A DNA stretch of 64,000 nucleotides from Paenibacillus sp. J23TS9 (GCF_018403225.1 NZ_BOSG01000006.1:310001-374000), one strand, 5' to 3'; numbered from the stretch's first letter, positions 25,471 to 34,787 are shown. Numbers and translations: made by a program. Notes: generated by a model not told the origin, from the sequence alone.

Positions 25471-26601
25471 TCACATCTCTCGCCAAAACAGTTCCGGATT
25501 GGCGATATTCTCGTTTTTATATTCACATACGATCTCTTTCAGCCCGATTGGGGTGTCAAAATCAATGGCAAGCCAAGGATTCATGTCCGGCGGACCAAAA
25601 CTAACCTTCAGATTCTTGGACGTAGTATCAAAAACCATGCTTCTGAGCGTCCCCATCCCGCTTGAATAATAATGGCAGCAAGGACCATACGGGTAAGGGG
25701 TGGACAGCAGTGCTTTAACCTTCTCCTCATGAATGCAGGGTGCATCCCGCAATAGCGAATTCCAGACGGATGAATAACGGATTTCGGAATTCCAAAAATG
25801 ATGTTCATCAAATTCCTTCATTTCATGGCTCACATAATGATTGGTCGCTACCAAGAACCCGCCAACCGGCTTCCGCACGGACATTCTTTTTTGATTGGGC
25901 GAAAAGCTTGCCACCTCGAACAAAGATACCTGATGCGCAGCGTCTGCAACCATAATATTTACATTAGTACATAACGGAATTTCTTCCAGTAAACACTGAG
26001 CTTCGTATACATCCTTGCAGCGGTCCAACAGAGCGCGAATTGCAACCCAGAATTCACAACCATTTCCTCCAAGCGGTTTCAAATAAGCCGTGCTGGACAT
26101 GGAAACGACGAGCCCATATTCATTCATCCCATCCATTCGTCCCGCATTCTGCAGGGAGAATCCCATATGTTTGGGTTTTCCGGTTACCCGGGTAACGCAT
26201 AGGCTCCTTTCGTCCTTCACGAAATATTCATAACTCCTTCCAACATATAAATGCCCGTCACTCGTATTCTCCGGAAGGACTGCAAATTGGCAGCAATGGG
26301 GTGATTGATGATATGAGTTGGCGTAACATATGATTTTTTCCGCTTCAAAGTTTAATTCATCTGCAAACCCTTGGATTTCATCCGTAAAGCCGGGGCATAT
26401 GCTATCGATCATCATCATTTTTTTATGGGCCTGTGCCGCAGATATATAGTTCTGCCCCTCCATTGGACTGATAAAATAGGCGATGTCATCCGGATAATGT
26501 TCTTTTAATGTGACCGCCCGCTGCTTTCCCACCTCATAATGACTTCCTTCCGTCACATGGATATCAAAAATCATCGGTTCTTTTTGAACAAGCGTCTCCA
26601 T
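25471..26601 (-). CDS. C45 family peptidase/acyltransferase-like Ntn hydrolase
   Basis: The protein of about 376 residues resembles the acyl-CoA:6-aminopenicillanic acid acyltransferase (C45) family of self-cleaving Ntn hydrolases. The segment NSYHQSPHCCQFAV (near 105) supplies the candidate N-terminal nucleophile Cys. It is followed by YVGRSYEYF, and MDGMNEYGLVVSMSS matches the conserved core. I favour ATG 26601 with GGAAAGG nine bases upstream. It is a single-gene unit. The natural substrate is unknown; N-acyl amide or peptide cleavage is expected. Confidence 0.75.
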   Translation of the reverse strand: METLVQKEPMIFDIHVTEGSHYEVGKQRAVTLKEHYPDDIAYFISPMEGQNYISAAQAHKKMMMIDSICPGFTDEIQGFADELNFEAEKIICYANSYHQSPHCCQFAVLPENTSDGHLYVGRSYEYFVKDERSLCVTRVTGKPKHMGFSLQNAGRMDGMNEYGLVVSMSSTAYLKPLGGNGCEFWVAIRALLDRCKDVYEAQCLLEEIPLCTNVNIMVADAAHQVSLFEVASFSPNQKRMSVRKPVGGFLVATNHYVSHEMKEFDEHHFWNSEIRYSSVWNSLLRDAPCIHEEKVKALLSTPYPYGPCCHYYSSGMGTLRSMVFDTTSKNLKVSFGPPDMNPWLAIDFDTPIGLKEIVCEYKNENIANPELFWREM

Positions 26602-26724
26602 ACATCCCAACCTTTCCGATATTTGCTGGCCTCTTTAACGTTTTTTCTCCTTCCCGCCGCAAGCTTATCATTATAAAAAAATTAGGTCTAATGGAGAATC
26701 CGTCATCCTCATCCCAATAATAGA

Positions 26725-26755
26725 TATATAAAAAAAGCCGCGACATGCGGCTTTG
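26725..26755 (-). terminator. Terminator after corA
   Basis: AAAGCCGC at 26734-26741 pairs with GCGGCTTT at 26747-26754. On the minus strand the stem is followed by TTTTTT and lies about 65 nt beyond the corA stop. Confidence 0.8.
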
Positions 26756-26817
26756 AATGAATGTATCAGCTTCATTGATTAGCTATAGCAGACCCTTCAA
26801 CCGTCTACAGGTAAATC

Positions 26818-27777
26818 TTACTTGAACCAGCCCCGCTTAAGGAACCACAGCACCATACCGCCGCCCAGCACGAACATCAGCAGCATGACAGCCGGATAAC
26901 CGAATTTCCAGGCCAGCTCCGGCATATTGGTGAAGTTCATCCCGTAAATGCCTGCGATCAGCGTCAGCGGCATGAATACGGTCGTAATGACCGTGAGCGT
27001 CTTCATGATCGAATTCATCCGGTTGGAATTCAGCGAAATATAGCTGTCCCGCAGATCCGCCGTCATTTCACGGTCCGCCTCAATCATGTCGGTCAGCTTC
27101 AGCAGATGGTCATAAATATCTCCAAAATACACTTTATGCTCGTTATTGCTTTGGACATGCTGGGAGTTGACGATCCGGTACATCAAGTCCCGCATCGGCA
27201 CCACGGTGCGGCGCAGCTTCAGCAGGCGTCCCCGCAGATCGAATACCTGGTTCATCAGGTCCTCGACGGATTCCGTGCTCCCCCGGTTCTCCAGCTCTGC
27301 CAGCTCATCCTCGATGCTGAATACGCTGGGAAAATATTTGTCTACGAGCTTATCCATCACGTTATAAGCGCAGGAGACCGGTCCACGCGACCAGATTTTA
27401 CGGTCATGGGCATGCTGGATAATCTCGGTCCACGCCTCATCCACTTCCTGCAGCTCTTTACTGTGAAAGGACACGATGAGGTTTTGCCCCAGGAACAGAT
27501 CCACTTCCTCCACATGCAGGCTATCCGGGTCGAGCGCATGCAGCACGAAGAACTGCAGATCATCATAATAATCAAGCTTCGGACGCTGCAGCACATGCAG
27601 ACAGTCCTCCACCGCCAGTGGATGAAAATGAAAATATGTAGTCAGAAGCGCCGATTCCTTCGGCGTTGGTGCATTGAAGTCCACCCACATCCAGGCGTAA
27701 TCCTCCGGCTGAATCTTCTCCAGCGGAATTCCGGTCACGACCTCATGCGAGCGGGTTATAGCCAGCGTACGTATCAT
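26818..27777 (-). CDS. corA: CorA-family magnesium/divalent cation transporter
   Basis: This homopentameric membrane channel takes up magnesium. The 319-residue protein has a large cytoplasmic N-terminal domain with long helices and two C-terminal membrane helices. The selectivity motif GMNFTNMPE lies after the first helix, as in all CorA proteins. The C-terminus ends FLKRGWFK, rich in basic residues. Other substrates such as cobalt or zinc efflux (ZntB-like) cannot be excluded. It is a monocistronic unit. Confidence 0.9.
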   Translation of the reverse strand: MIRTLAITRSHEVVTGIPLEKIQPEDYAWMWVDFNAPTPKESALLTTYFHFHPLAVEDCLHVLQRPKLDYYDDLQFFVLHALDPDSLHVEEVDLFLGQNLIVSFHSKELQEVDEAWTEIIQHAHDRKIWSRGPVSCAYNVMDKLVDKYFPSVFSIEDELAELENRGSTESVEDLMNQVFDLRGRLLKLRRTVVPMRDLMYRIVNSQHVQSNNEHKVYFGDIYDHLLKLTDMIEADREMTADLRDSYISLNSNRMNSIMKTLTVITTVFMPLTLIAGIYGMNFTNMPELAWKFGYPAVMLLMFVLGGGMVLWFLKRGWFK

Positions 27778-27907
27778 CGGTATTTGCGGACCCCTTTCAC
27801 CTGAAGACTTTGCATGAATTTAAATTGCAAAATCCCGACCTTCTTAGGTACCCTCTATTGTACATTATCAGCAGTCTGGTCATGAAATCATCCATTTTCC
27901 AGCATAC

Positions 27908-27934
27908 AAAAAAGCCAACCGATTCGATTGGCCT
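27908..27934 (-). terminator. Terminator after the Pit transporter gene
   Basis: GCCAA (27914-27918) and TTGGC (27928-27932) pair with inner CGA/TCG pairs. On the minus strand TTTTTT follows. It is about 25 nt after the pit stop. Confidence 0.75.
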
Positions 27935-27957
27935 CCACTCTATTCCTATTGTTTTGT

Positions 27958-28950
27958 CTAAAATAGTATTTTAAAAATAATACCTGCCAGTATGGCGGAG
28001 ATCGGAATCGTAATAAACCATGTAATGACGATTCGTCCAGCCAGCGACCATTTCACTTCGGAAAAACGCTTCGCGCTGCCTACACCGAGTATTGCGGAGG
28101 TTACCGCATGGGTTGTACTGACGGGCAGATGCAGCAAAGTTGCGCCGAAGATGACGGAAGCAGAGGTAAAATCAGCCGCAAAACCGTGAATTGGTTCGAT
28201 TTTGAAAATTTTCGTACCCATCGTCTTGATAATCTTCCAGCCGCCAATGGAAGTGCCGAGCGCCATCGAGGTCGCTGCCGCAATTTTAACCCAAAGCGGT
28301 ACTTCAAGACTATCCAGATGTCCGGAAGTGACGAGAGCAAAGGTGATAATCCCCATGGCCTTTTGCGCGTCGTTCGTACCATGTGTAAAAGACTGTGCTG
28401 CAGCCGTAAGGATCTGCATGGTGCGGAAGCCTTTGTTGACGGTATGCGGACTCTTCTTCGCAAAAATCCATTTGAGGATCGTCATAATAATATAACCGAT
28501 GACAAATGCAATAAGCGGAGACAGCAAAAGTCCTTCCACGATTTCAATGAACCCGCTCCATTTGAGGTGATCCGAACCGGCTCCAACAAACACCGCACCG
28601 GCCAAAGCACCGATCAGCGCATGCGAGGAGGAGGACGGAATGCCCAGCCACCAGGTCGCCAGATTCCAGATAATCGCAGCAAGCAATGTGGCGGTAACCA
28701 CTTCCAGGCCGTTATCTAGCGTTGTCGGATCCGTAACGCTGCCACCGATTTTCTTCGCAACGCCCGTGAAGAGAATGGCGCCGAGGAAATTCATGAATGC
28801 TGCCAGTATGATCGCCGTACGCGGCTTGAGCGCACGAGTCGATACCGAGGTTGCAATCGCATTGGCCGTATCATGGAAACCGTTAATGAAGTCAAACGCC
28901 AGCGCAAGGAAGATAACAATGCCTATAACGAAAAATGATGATGTATCCAT
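27958..28950 (-). CDS. pit: Low-affinity inorganic phosphate transporter (Pit family)
   Basis: This polytopic symporter imports phosphate, usually as a metal-phosphate complex. Both inverted Pit signature regions are present: GFHDTANAIATSVSTRAL at about 24-41 and SFTHGTNDAQKAMGI at about 192-206. The 330-residue length fits bacterial Pit proteins. It follows the DUF47 gene with a 15-bp gap, the common pairing in Firmicutes. It starts at ATG 28950 behind GGGG. Confidence 0.93.
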   Translation of the reverse strand: MDTSSFFVIGIVIFLALAFDFINGFHDTANAIATSVSTRALKPRTAIILAAFMNFLGAILFTGVAKKIGGSVTDPTTLDNGLEVVTATLLAAIIWNLATWWLGIPSSSSHALIGALAGAVFVGAGSDHLKWSGFIEIVEGLLLSPLIAFVIGYIIMTILKWIFAKKSPHTVNKGFRTMQILTAAAQSFTHGTNDAQKAMGIITFALVTSGHLDSLEVPLWVKIAAATSMALGTSIGGWKIIKTMGTKIFKIEPIHGFAADFTSASVIFGATLLHLPVSTTHAVTSAILGVGSAKRFSEVKWSLAGRIVITWFITIPISAILAGIIFKILF

Positions 28951-28965
28951 GTTTTAGTAGACCCC

Positions 28966-29580
28966 TTACGAGTTGCTCATAATGATCGATTCCAGCATAT
29001 TGGCCACATCTTCACATGCGTCTGTGGTTGTTTCCAGCCGTTCGTAAATCTCTTTGCGCTTGATCAGCTCGATCGGATCTTTCACTTTCGCAAACAGCTC
29101 TTTAATGCAGATGCGGAGCAATTCGTCGCCCTGATTCTCCAGATCGTTTAACCGGATCGTATATTCACGGATCGCCAGAAGCTTTTTCTGGGATAACAGG
29201 TGAATAGCTTTTTGAATCTCGTAAGCCGATTGCCGCAAAATTTCCGCAAACTGTACGATATAATCGTCAGGATCCGGCAAATGATACATATCGAAGCGGG
29301 AAGCACAAGCCTCCAGCCCGTCCATTACATCATCCAACGTGGTCGTCAAATCCATGATATCGTCGCGTTCGATCGGCGTGATAAACGTTTTGTTGAGTTC
29401 CGTAATAATGGTGTGTGTAAATTCGTCACACTGCGACTCAAACTTTTTCATTTCATTGGCAAAAAGAAGTACATCCTGGAGATTGTTTACATGCTGAGCG
29501 AAATAATCGGCAGCTTGTACAATCGTATCGGCCATATTCTCCAAAGTTTGGAAAAATATGTCCTTTTTCTTCAATTTCAT
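28966..29580 (-). CDS. DUF47 (PhoU-like) phosphate transport regulator
   Basis: A 204-residue all-helical protein of the DUF47/YkaA family, related to PhoU, which is thought to control the Pit transporter beside it. It opens KKKDIFFQTLENMADTI and has conserved acidic helices such as DDIMDLTTTLDDVMDGLE (about 92-110), which may bind metal. It starts at ATG 29580 with AAAGGGG upstream. It is first in a two-gene operon with pit. Confidence 0.88.
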   Translation of the reverse strand: MKLKKKDIFFQTLENMADTIVQAADYFAQHVNNLQDVLLFANEMKKFESQCDEFTHTIITELNKTFITPIERDDIMDLTTTLDDVMDGLEACASRFDMYHLPDPDDYIVQFAEILRQSAYEIQKAIHLLSQKKLLAIREYTIRLNDLENQGDELLRICIKELFAKVKDPIELIKRKEIYERLETTTDACEDVANMLESIIMSNS

Positions 29581-29645
29581 ACGATAACCCCTTTACTTAA
29601 AATTGCCGTGAACGCGCGAAAAACAGAAAAATGACAACCCTAGTT

Positions 29646-29675
29646 ATTTTATCAATCCGTGACACACTTTGTAAA
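29646..29675 (-). promoter_or_regulatory. Promoter of the DUF47-pit operon
   Basis: On the minus strand TTTACA and TAAAAT are separated by 18 bp, about 65 bp upstream of the DUF47 start. No clear Pho-box repeats were seen. Confidence 0.5.
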
Positions 29676-29815
29676 GATAAGCACCTTTCTATTTTAACGG
29701 AATGTAAAGGCCATTTCAGGATTTCTTACTTATAATTACCCATTCATACGCAAAATTATCCAAGGCTTGGATGTTTGATTCCCAGCATTTTCATAATTCA
29801 TCTAAGCTCTCCGCC

Positions 29816-30922
29816 TTACGACTGATGAATTTCGACATGGCTGTCGAAGGTTGGCGCATTCGGTACAATATTGAAATACGTGGTACCCGGGAACAGCGGC
29901 ACTTCCTGTCCGTCCTTCATGAAGCGGATGACATCTCCCTTGGTACGCACCCATTGCCCCTTAATGACCTTTCCCCGTTGCAGCAAAATAGCCTCTCCAC
30001 CCGAACCGACGTTTACGGCAAGGCGGCCCACATCATCCAGCGTCTTATGATCCGCTCCCAAAATAATCACATTCGCAGCGGTGAGCTGCTGCCCCGTATT
30101 CAGGTCAATATGCGGCTTGCCGTTAATGGAGCGCAGATATACTTTGCTGGCCTCATGATACTGGTAGGACACCTTGTAGCTTTTGAGCAGGAATGTGATA
30201 TCCACACCCGAAGCGTTGCCGCCCTCTGGAATGTCGTCCTCAGCACGGAACTTATAGGAAGGTATGTTTACATCCTTTTTGTATCCATGCTTGTCAGCAC
30301 CCTCACGGAGCTTGTCTGCACTCGAATACAGGTTATGCGGTGCCTTGCGCGACTTGTCTCTCCAAAAGTATGCCCCTGCGTTGCCGATTTCATCGAGATC
30401 TTCCTTATGCTGCTTCTGCAAAATCGCATAGGCATCATTGCTGCCGCCCGCATGCACCAGGACGCCGCCATAGCTTTCGCCGATATCGATCAGATAAGGA
30501 CGGATGCTGCGGATCGGCCCGATGGTCTCTTCGGTTCCCTTGCTCTGGAAAATACCGATCAAACGCGTAATGCCGCCTTCAGCCAGCACTTCATATACGA
30601 TATCCGCCTGGGTGAGTCCGGACTGCGGGCGCGCAGCCGGTGCATTGTTAATCATGATGGACAACGGACGTGTCGTTACAGGCTGATCCACAGGCAGTCC
30701 GGTCAACGGCGCTGTGTAAGCTGTCTGCGGTTCTCCTGATGAAATCGGATCTTCCTGCGCCGGCTCATCCGGAGGCGTCTGCTCCTCCACGACTTGCGCT
30801 TTCGGCGGATCTGCCTTGGGCTGTCCGCAGGATACGAGTATTGACCCCAATAATGTAAAGCAGATCAAGCTGCTCCCCAGCTTGAACCCCCATCCTTTTC
30901 TTAAGCTGTTACTCTTCTTCAT
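29816..30922 (-). CDS. DUF3048 (YerB-like) lipoprotein
   Basis: A 368-residue exported lipoprotein with lipobox ILVSC (Cys about 32), a Pro/Glu/Gln-rich linker, then the DUF3048 domain: TAPLTGLPVDQPVTTRPLS, MINNAPAARPQSGL, and ETIGPIRSIRPYL. YerB-type proteins are common in Bacillales and probably reside on the outer membrane face; their role is unknown. The C-terminal domain carries conserved Trp/Lys motifs (GQWVRTKGDVIRFM). It starts at ATG 30922 behind AAGGGGG. Confidence 0.85.
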   Translation of the reverse strand: MKKSNSLRKGWGFKLGSSLICFTLLGSILVSCGQPKADPPKAQVVEEQTPPDEPAQEDPISSGEPQTAYTAPLTGLPVDQPVTTRPLSIMINNAPAARPQSGLTQADIVYEVLAEGGITRLIGIFQSKGTEETIGPIRSIRPYLIDIGESYGGVLVHAGGSNDAYAILQKQHKEDLDEIGNAGAYFWRDKSRKAPHNLYSSADKLREGADKHGYKKDVNIPSYKFRAEDDIPEGGNASGVDITFLLKSYKVSYQYHEASKVYLRSINGKPHIDLNTGQQLTAANVIILGADHKTLDDVGRLAVNVGSGGEAILLQRGKVIKGQWVRTKGDVIRFMKDGQEVPLFPGTTYFNIVPNAPTFDSHVEIHQS

Positions 30923-31088
30923 ATATTACATTTCCCCCTTAACGGTTCTCCCTGCTCCTTATGTCCACTGCTCCTCTGATCTGTCATCCCTTTTCGCTTC
31001 CTTTTGTTCCCATTTAAGCATAAAAGGCCGGGTTTGTCTTTGCTAACCATATAGAATGTATAAGATAATTTTAAATTTAATCTAAAAT

Positions 31089-31131
31089 TGTGATTTAAAT
31101 CACATATCATGTGAATTAATTCACATATAAT
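31089..31131 (+). promoter_or_regulatory. DoxX promoter with two TGTGA-N6-TCACA palindromes
   Basis: TGTGATTTAAATCACA (31089-31104) and TGTGAATTAATTCACA (31110-31125) are perfect 16-bp palindromes with centres 21 bp apart. A perfect TATAAT at 31126-31131 follows directly and no good -35 is present. With transcription starting near 31138 the first site would be centred at about -41.5, the classical class II activator position of Crp/Fnr proteins. The second would lie between -35 and -10. The second also fits the Rex pattern GTGAA-N4-TTCAC. Which protein binds is inference. Confidence 0.65.
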
Positions 31132-31245
31132 AAAGACATGAAAGAGATGATCATCTTCCAACAAAAAACAAGAAGCTTACAACAAGAAAAAGCATCTACT
31201 GCAAAGCTTCCTAAAAACAATAAAAAACTTGAGGAGTGGATTGTA

Positions 31246-31788
31246 ATGTTCAACAACTGGCTGAGAAATAACAAAGTGGCAATGTGGTTACTGACGGTGG
31301 TCCGGATCTACCTTGGATATACCTGGATCAAAGGCGGCATCGAAAAATTAACGGGAGGATTCGATGCAGGAGGCTTCCTGCAAGGAGCTATCGCCAAGGC
31401 TAGCGGAGATCATCCGGCAGTTCAAGGCTGGTGGGCTGCATTCCTGGAGCATGGCGCACTGCCTGGAGTGAAATTGTTCAACGTTGTTATCCCGCTCGGT
31501 GAAACGCTGGTCGGATTGGGACTCATCCTGGGTACCTTCACTACCTTCGCAGCCCTGATGGGTATGGTGATGAACTTCGCCTTCCTCTTCTCGGGTACGG
31601 TAAGCACCAACGCACAAATGGTAGTGCTTGAAATCTTCATCGTCGTCGCTGCCGCGAATGCCGGACGCATCGGATTGGATCACTGGGTAATGCCTTATGT
31701 ACGCAGCCTCTTCCACAAGAAAGTCCAAGATCATGCTCCAGCACCTGCTCCAAAAGGCGGCATGACGAAAACCAAAGGCGCTGCATAA
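31246..31788 (+). CDS. DoxX-family membrane protein
   Basis: A 180-residue membrane protein with four predicted helices (VAMWLLTVVRIYLGYTWIKGG as the first) and the conserved GEIL-like features of DoxX proteins, for example PLGETLVGLGLILG. The C-terminus is hydrophilic with an Ala/Pro-Lys tail. Members associate with thiol or quinone redox functions, but this one is not characterised. I place the start at ATG 31246 with GAGGAGTGG upstream; the frame is open to 31138, where the message probably begins. The promoter suggests oxygen or redox control. Confidence 0.8.
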   Translation: MFNNWLRNNKVAMWLLTVVRIYLGYTWIKGGIEKLTGGFDAGGFLQGAIAKASGDHPAVQGWWAAFLEHGALPGVKLFNVVIPLGETLVGLGLILGTFTTFAALMGMVMNFAFLFSGTVSTNAQMVVLEIFIVVAAANAGRIGLDHWVMPYVRSLFHKKVQDHAPAPAPKGGMTKTKGAA

Positions 31789-31821
31789 ATAAACAACCAG
31801 GAACATCGATCATAGCGCATC

Positions 31822-31857
31822 AAAAAGAGCCGGGCTGGTATTTCCAGTCCGGCTCTA
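31822..31857. terminator. Bidirectional terminator between DoxX and the dioxygenase
   Basis: AGAGCCGG and CCGGCTCT pair with further CTGG/CCAG pairing inside. On the minus strand CTTTTTG follows. It lies between convergent genes and may serve both. Confidence 0.75.
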
Positions 31858-31885
31858 CTCATGTTATCATTCATATTCTTCTTGA

Positions 31886-32665
31886 TCAGGAGCCGAACAT
31901 CCAGCAGTTCAGGCTGAGGTTACCATACTGGTAAGCCTGAAAGAGGCGCTTGGCTTTGCGGTCATCATCCGCCGCACCCATCGCATAAAAGAGCGGGGTG
32001 AAATGCTCCACTCCATAAGAAGGCACCGCCTGGCGGGCATATGGAGCTTTTTTGTCATAATCAAACAACTCATGAACCTTCCAGCTTTCCAGCTGCTTGG
32101 CGATCCATTCATCGAACTCTACGGCCCATGTATCCGGTTCACCCGACTGGCTGATCATGCGCAGGTTATGCACAAGTCCGCCGCTGCCGATCACCAGCAC
32201 ATTTTGCTGACGAAGCTCCTTCAGCATCGCGCCGATCGCATACTGTTCTGCGGGGGAACGTCTGGAATCCACAGATAGCTCTACAACCGGAATGTTGGCG
32301 TCAGGGTACATTTTCTGCAAAATCACCCAAGCTCCATGGTCTAGCCCCCGGCCGAGAACCGGTTGGTACGACAGATTGCCAGCATCGAACAGCTGCCCAA
32401 TCTGCTGGGTAAGCGATGCAGAGCCCGGAGCCGGATACCGCAGTTCGTACATGGCTTCGGGAAAACCGTAGAAGTCATGCATCGTACCGTGGGATTCATC
32501 CACGCTGACGGACTGGTCAGGACTATCCCAATGCGCCGAAAAAACGGCAATGGCCTCCGGAGTAGGAAGCTCCCGTCCCAGGTTTTCCAGAAAACGCGTG
32601 TATCCGTTATCTTCCAGGGCGAGCATAGGTGAACCGTGCGCTACAAATAAAGATGGTAATGTCAT
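31886..32665 (-). CDS. LigB-type class III extradiol dioxygenase (DODA/YgiD-like)
   Basis: A 259-residue non-haem iron or zinc enzyme of the extradiol dioxygenase superfamily, whose members open catechol-type rings. Metal ligands are seen in FVAHGSPM (His near 9) and SAHWDSP (near 44), with RGLDHGAWV supplying the catalytic His. The C-terminal part has VIGSGGLVHNL. ATG 32665 follows GGAGG by nine bases; an upstream start at 32683 is less likely. The natural substrate is unknown; DOPA-type catechols are one possibility. Confidence 0.85.
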   Translation of the reverse strand: MTLPSLFVAHGSPMLALEDNGYTRFLENLGRELPTPEAIAVFSAHWDSPDQSVSVDESHGTMHDFYGFPEAMYELRYPAPGSASLTQQIGQLFDAGNLSYQPVLGRGLDHGAWVILQKMYPDANIPVVELSVDSRRSPAEQYAIGAMLKELRQQNVLVIGSGGLVHNLRMISQSGEPDTWAVEFDEWIAKQLESWKVHELFDYDKKAPYARQAVPSYGVEHFTPLFYAMGAADDDRKAKRLFQAYQYGNLSLNCWMFGS

Positions 32666-32799
32666 CGATGTCAACCTCCACACGCCAGTATAAGTTGCTA
32701 CTTATATTTTACCGTGTATGAAGAGATAATTCCAATCTCTGTATCACTGCTGGCTGTATTTATTTCAAGTATGGTATAGTTATGCGCATTTTTCTGCCG

Positions 32800-33630
32800 T
32801 TAGATCATCCAGTGCTGCCAATCCTGCTGCAGCGTCTTCTGCTCGTTTAACCATTCTTTGGTCCGGTGAATCAGCTGCCCGCAGTGCGGACCTGAAGAAT
32901 AGGTGTGATTCCCCTGGAAAATAATCTCTTTGTCGCAGCGGCCCTCGGACCGCATCCAGAACACCTTTTGGTACAGAAAAGCGTAATCGACCGGAATGGT
33001 ATCATCCGAGGTGCCATGAACGACAAGTACATTGCCAGTGAACTTGATGGCCTCCTGAAACGGCTGATATGTTCCGAGCGAATCAAAAAATGCAGGTGCC
33101 AATTCGAATCCAAGATAATCGGAGCTGCCCGTCTTGACCGCGTGATCGTACACCTCACGTCCGGTGATTTTCACGATATCGCTCAGCGGATACCCTACCG
33201 CCGACCACAATACCAGATTCTTCACCCTGCGGTCACGTACGGCAGTCAGAATGGCCACGGCACCGCCGAGACTATGCCCGATCAGCGTCACCTGGGATGG
33301 ATCAACATTTCCGCAATCAAGGGCATAATCAAGCACAGACCGGGTCTGGGCAATCATGGATTCCAGCCCTTCCTTACCGTAATCGCCGGTGCTTTCGCCG
33401 CAACCAGCATAATCGAAGCGCAGCACCATGTTCCCTTCCCCTGCCAGTTCCCTGGCAGTCTTCACGAACAAACGGTCCACGCCAACCCGGCTTCCGACGA
33501 AGCCATGGCAGATGACAACCAGCGGAGCACGCTCCCCGCAGCGTCCGTCCTTGCCTTCCTGCTGCGCTGGATAATGCAGGCTCGCGGTCAGTTCCTCCTG
33601 GCCATGTCGGATCATGATCTGTCTTTCCAT
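32800..33630 (-). CDS. Alpha/beta hydrolase (S33-type serine hydrolase)
   Basis: A 276-residue cytoplasmic hydrolase with the oxyanion segment VVICHGFVGS, the motif FDYAGCGESTGDYG, the nucleophile elbow LIGHSLGG, the late Asp in HGTSDDTIPVDY, and the His in FQGNHTYSS. This is the layout of acyl esterases related to serine aminopeptidases. It starts at ATG 33630 behind GGGGAG. It stands alone and its substrate is unknown. Confidence 0.85.
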   Translation of the reverse strand: MERQIMIRHGQEELTASLHYPAQQEGKDGRCGERAPLVVICHGFVGSRVGVDRLFVKTARELAGEGNMVLRFDYAGCGESTGDYGKEGLESMIAQTRSVLDYALDCGNVDPSQVTLIGHSLGGAVAILTAVRDRRVKNLVLWSAVGYPLSDIVKITGREVYDHAVKTGSSDYLGFELAPAFFDSLGTYQPFQEAIKFTGNVLVVHGTSDDTIPVDYAFLYQKVFWMRSEGRCDKEIIFQGNHTYSSGPHCGQLIHRTKEWLNEQKTLQQDWQHWMI

Positions 33631-33854
33631 GACTCCACTCCCCTTTACATGTTAGATACATTCATATTTTCTATATATTATATAATTCCGATAAGTTTAA
33701 TGAGATATAAGTTTGAAGTCCATATTATCACCGCAGGTTTGCGTGTGTCAATCCTAATCCGTATGGCTTTTTTGTAAAATGATAAGGTTTGGTATGGAAT
33801 GGGCAATCGTGGCAGAAACTATGGGTCAGACCTGCTATAGAAAGGGACTTGGAT

Positions 33855-33977
33855 ATGTGGCAGCAATGGATCTCTCATATACGCGAACATCCCCTCTCCT
33901 GGGTGCTCGCTGCCTGCGTTATATTAGCCATTATCTATGTGGCTCTCAACTATGAAAAACTTTTTTATCAGGAATGA
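33855..33977 (+). CDS. Small single-pass membrane protein, 40 aa
   Basis: MWQQWISHIREHPLSW leads into one hydrophobic helix (VLAACVILAIIYVAL) and a short tail ending EKLFYQE. ATG 33855 has AAGGGA seven bases upstream. A longer frame from 33789 lacks a ribosome binding site. It precedes the DUF1129 gene by 73 bp and could be co-transcribed. No family was recognised. Confidence 0.5.
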   Translation: MWQQWISHIREHPLSWVLAACVILAIIYVALNYEKLFYQE

Positions 33978-34050
33978 ACTATTCAGGACTTACCGGGCCT
34001 TGAATTCGGCTGTTCCTGTTCCTATACTTGTTGTATACGGAGGAACGGAT

Positions 34051-34716
34051 ATGACAACAAGACAAATGATACAAGAGAACAACCGTCTGCGGGAGCAGAT
34101 GACGCCGGCAAACCGGGATTTTTATGAGGATATCGTCGTTTACGTGCGCGACAGCCGGGTAGACCGGCCGCAGGGCGAACAGCGTCTGCTTGAACTGGCG
34201 AAGGACGTGCTGGACGCGCAAAAGAAAGGCCAATCTGCCTCGAAGCTGCTCGGTGGGGATGCAGAAAGCTATGCCCGCTCAGTCGTTGAATCGCTGCCGT
34301 CCGTTAAGCCTATCGAAGGAACCGCCTATTACATCATGATCGCCTGGACCGCTCTGACCATTCTGTTCCTGGTGGAGGCCGTAATCGGTTATGGGGCGCA
34401 GCTTGCAGGTTACAGCGGTAGTCCGCTGAACCGCATCAGCCTGCTGGCCATCATTCTGATCGCTGTTGGCTCCATTGTGATCATGGAAGTCCTCATGAAG
34501 TCGCTGAGCAAACCGCAGGAAAACGAGAATAAGAAGCCGGGAATCAACCTGAAAGCCATCGGCATCTACCTGATTGTGATGGTCGTTGTGATGGTGATTG
34601 GTTTTTCACTGCGCAGCATGCTGCCCGTATTTACGGTACCGCCTGGGCTTAGCCTGGTTCTGTGCATTATTGGCATTCTTGGGATCCGGTTTATCTTTTT
34701 ACGAAAATCCAGATAG
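34051..34716 (+). CDS. DUF1129 family membrane protein
   Basis: The 221-residue protein has a hydrophilic N-terminal helical part (MTTRQMIQENNRLREQ; later RLLELAKDVLDAQKKGQ) and four C-terminal membrane helices, as in the DUF1129 family (YoaT-like). The N-terminal domain resembles DUF1048-like helical bundles. ATG 34051 follows GGAGGAACGG; the longer frame to 33937 overlaps the previous small gene. Function is unknown. Confidence 0.7.
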   Translation: MTTRQMIQENNRLREQMTPANRDFYEDIVVYVRDSRVDRPQGEQRLLELAKDVLDAQKKGQSASKLLGGDAESYARSVVESLPSVKPIEGTAYYIMIAWTALTILFLVEAVIGYGAQLAGYSGSPLNRISLLAIILIAVGSIVIMEVLMKSLSKPQENENKKPGINLKAIGIYLIVMVVVMVIGFSLRSMLPVFTVPPGLSLVLCIIGILGIRFIFLRKSR

Positions 34717-34730
34717 GAAACGCTTGGGTA

Positions 34731-34787
34731 AAAACATCTTTGTACTGCACAACGCATGCGTTTGTTGCTGACAAAGATGTTTTTTTG
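34731..34787 (+). terminator. Terminator after the DUF1129 gene
   Basis: AACATCTTTGT pairs with ACAAAGATGTT over an 11-bp stem and is followed by TTTTT. Confidence 0.85.

Noticed and set aside
27778..27907. Magnesium riboswitch upstream of corA
   Set aside because: Only about 130 bp precede corA and no M-box-like conserved pieces were found.
29771..30739. Plus-strand 322-codon frame opposite the DUF3048 gene
   Set aside because: It is antisense to a lipoprotein gene with a clear lipobox and family motifs, and has no start signal.
33789..33854. Longer start for the small membrane protein
   Set aside because: The ribosome binding site fits ATG 33855; the upstream part has no signal.
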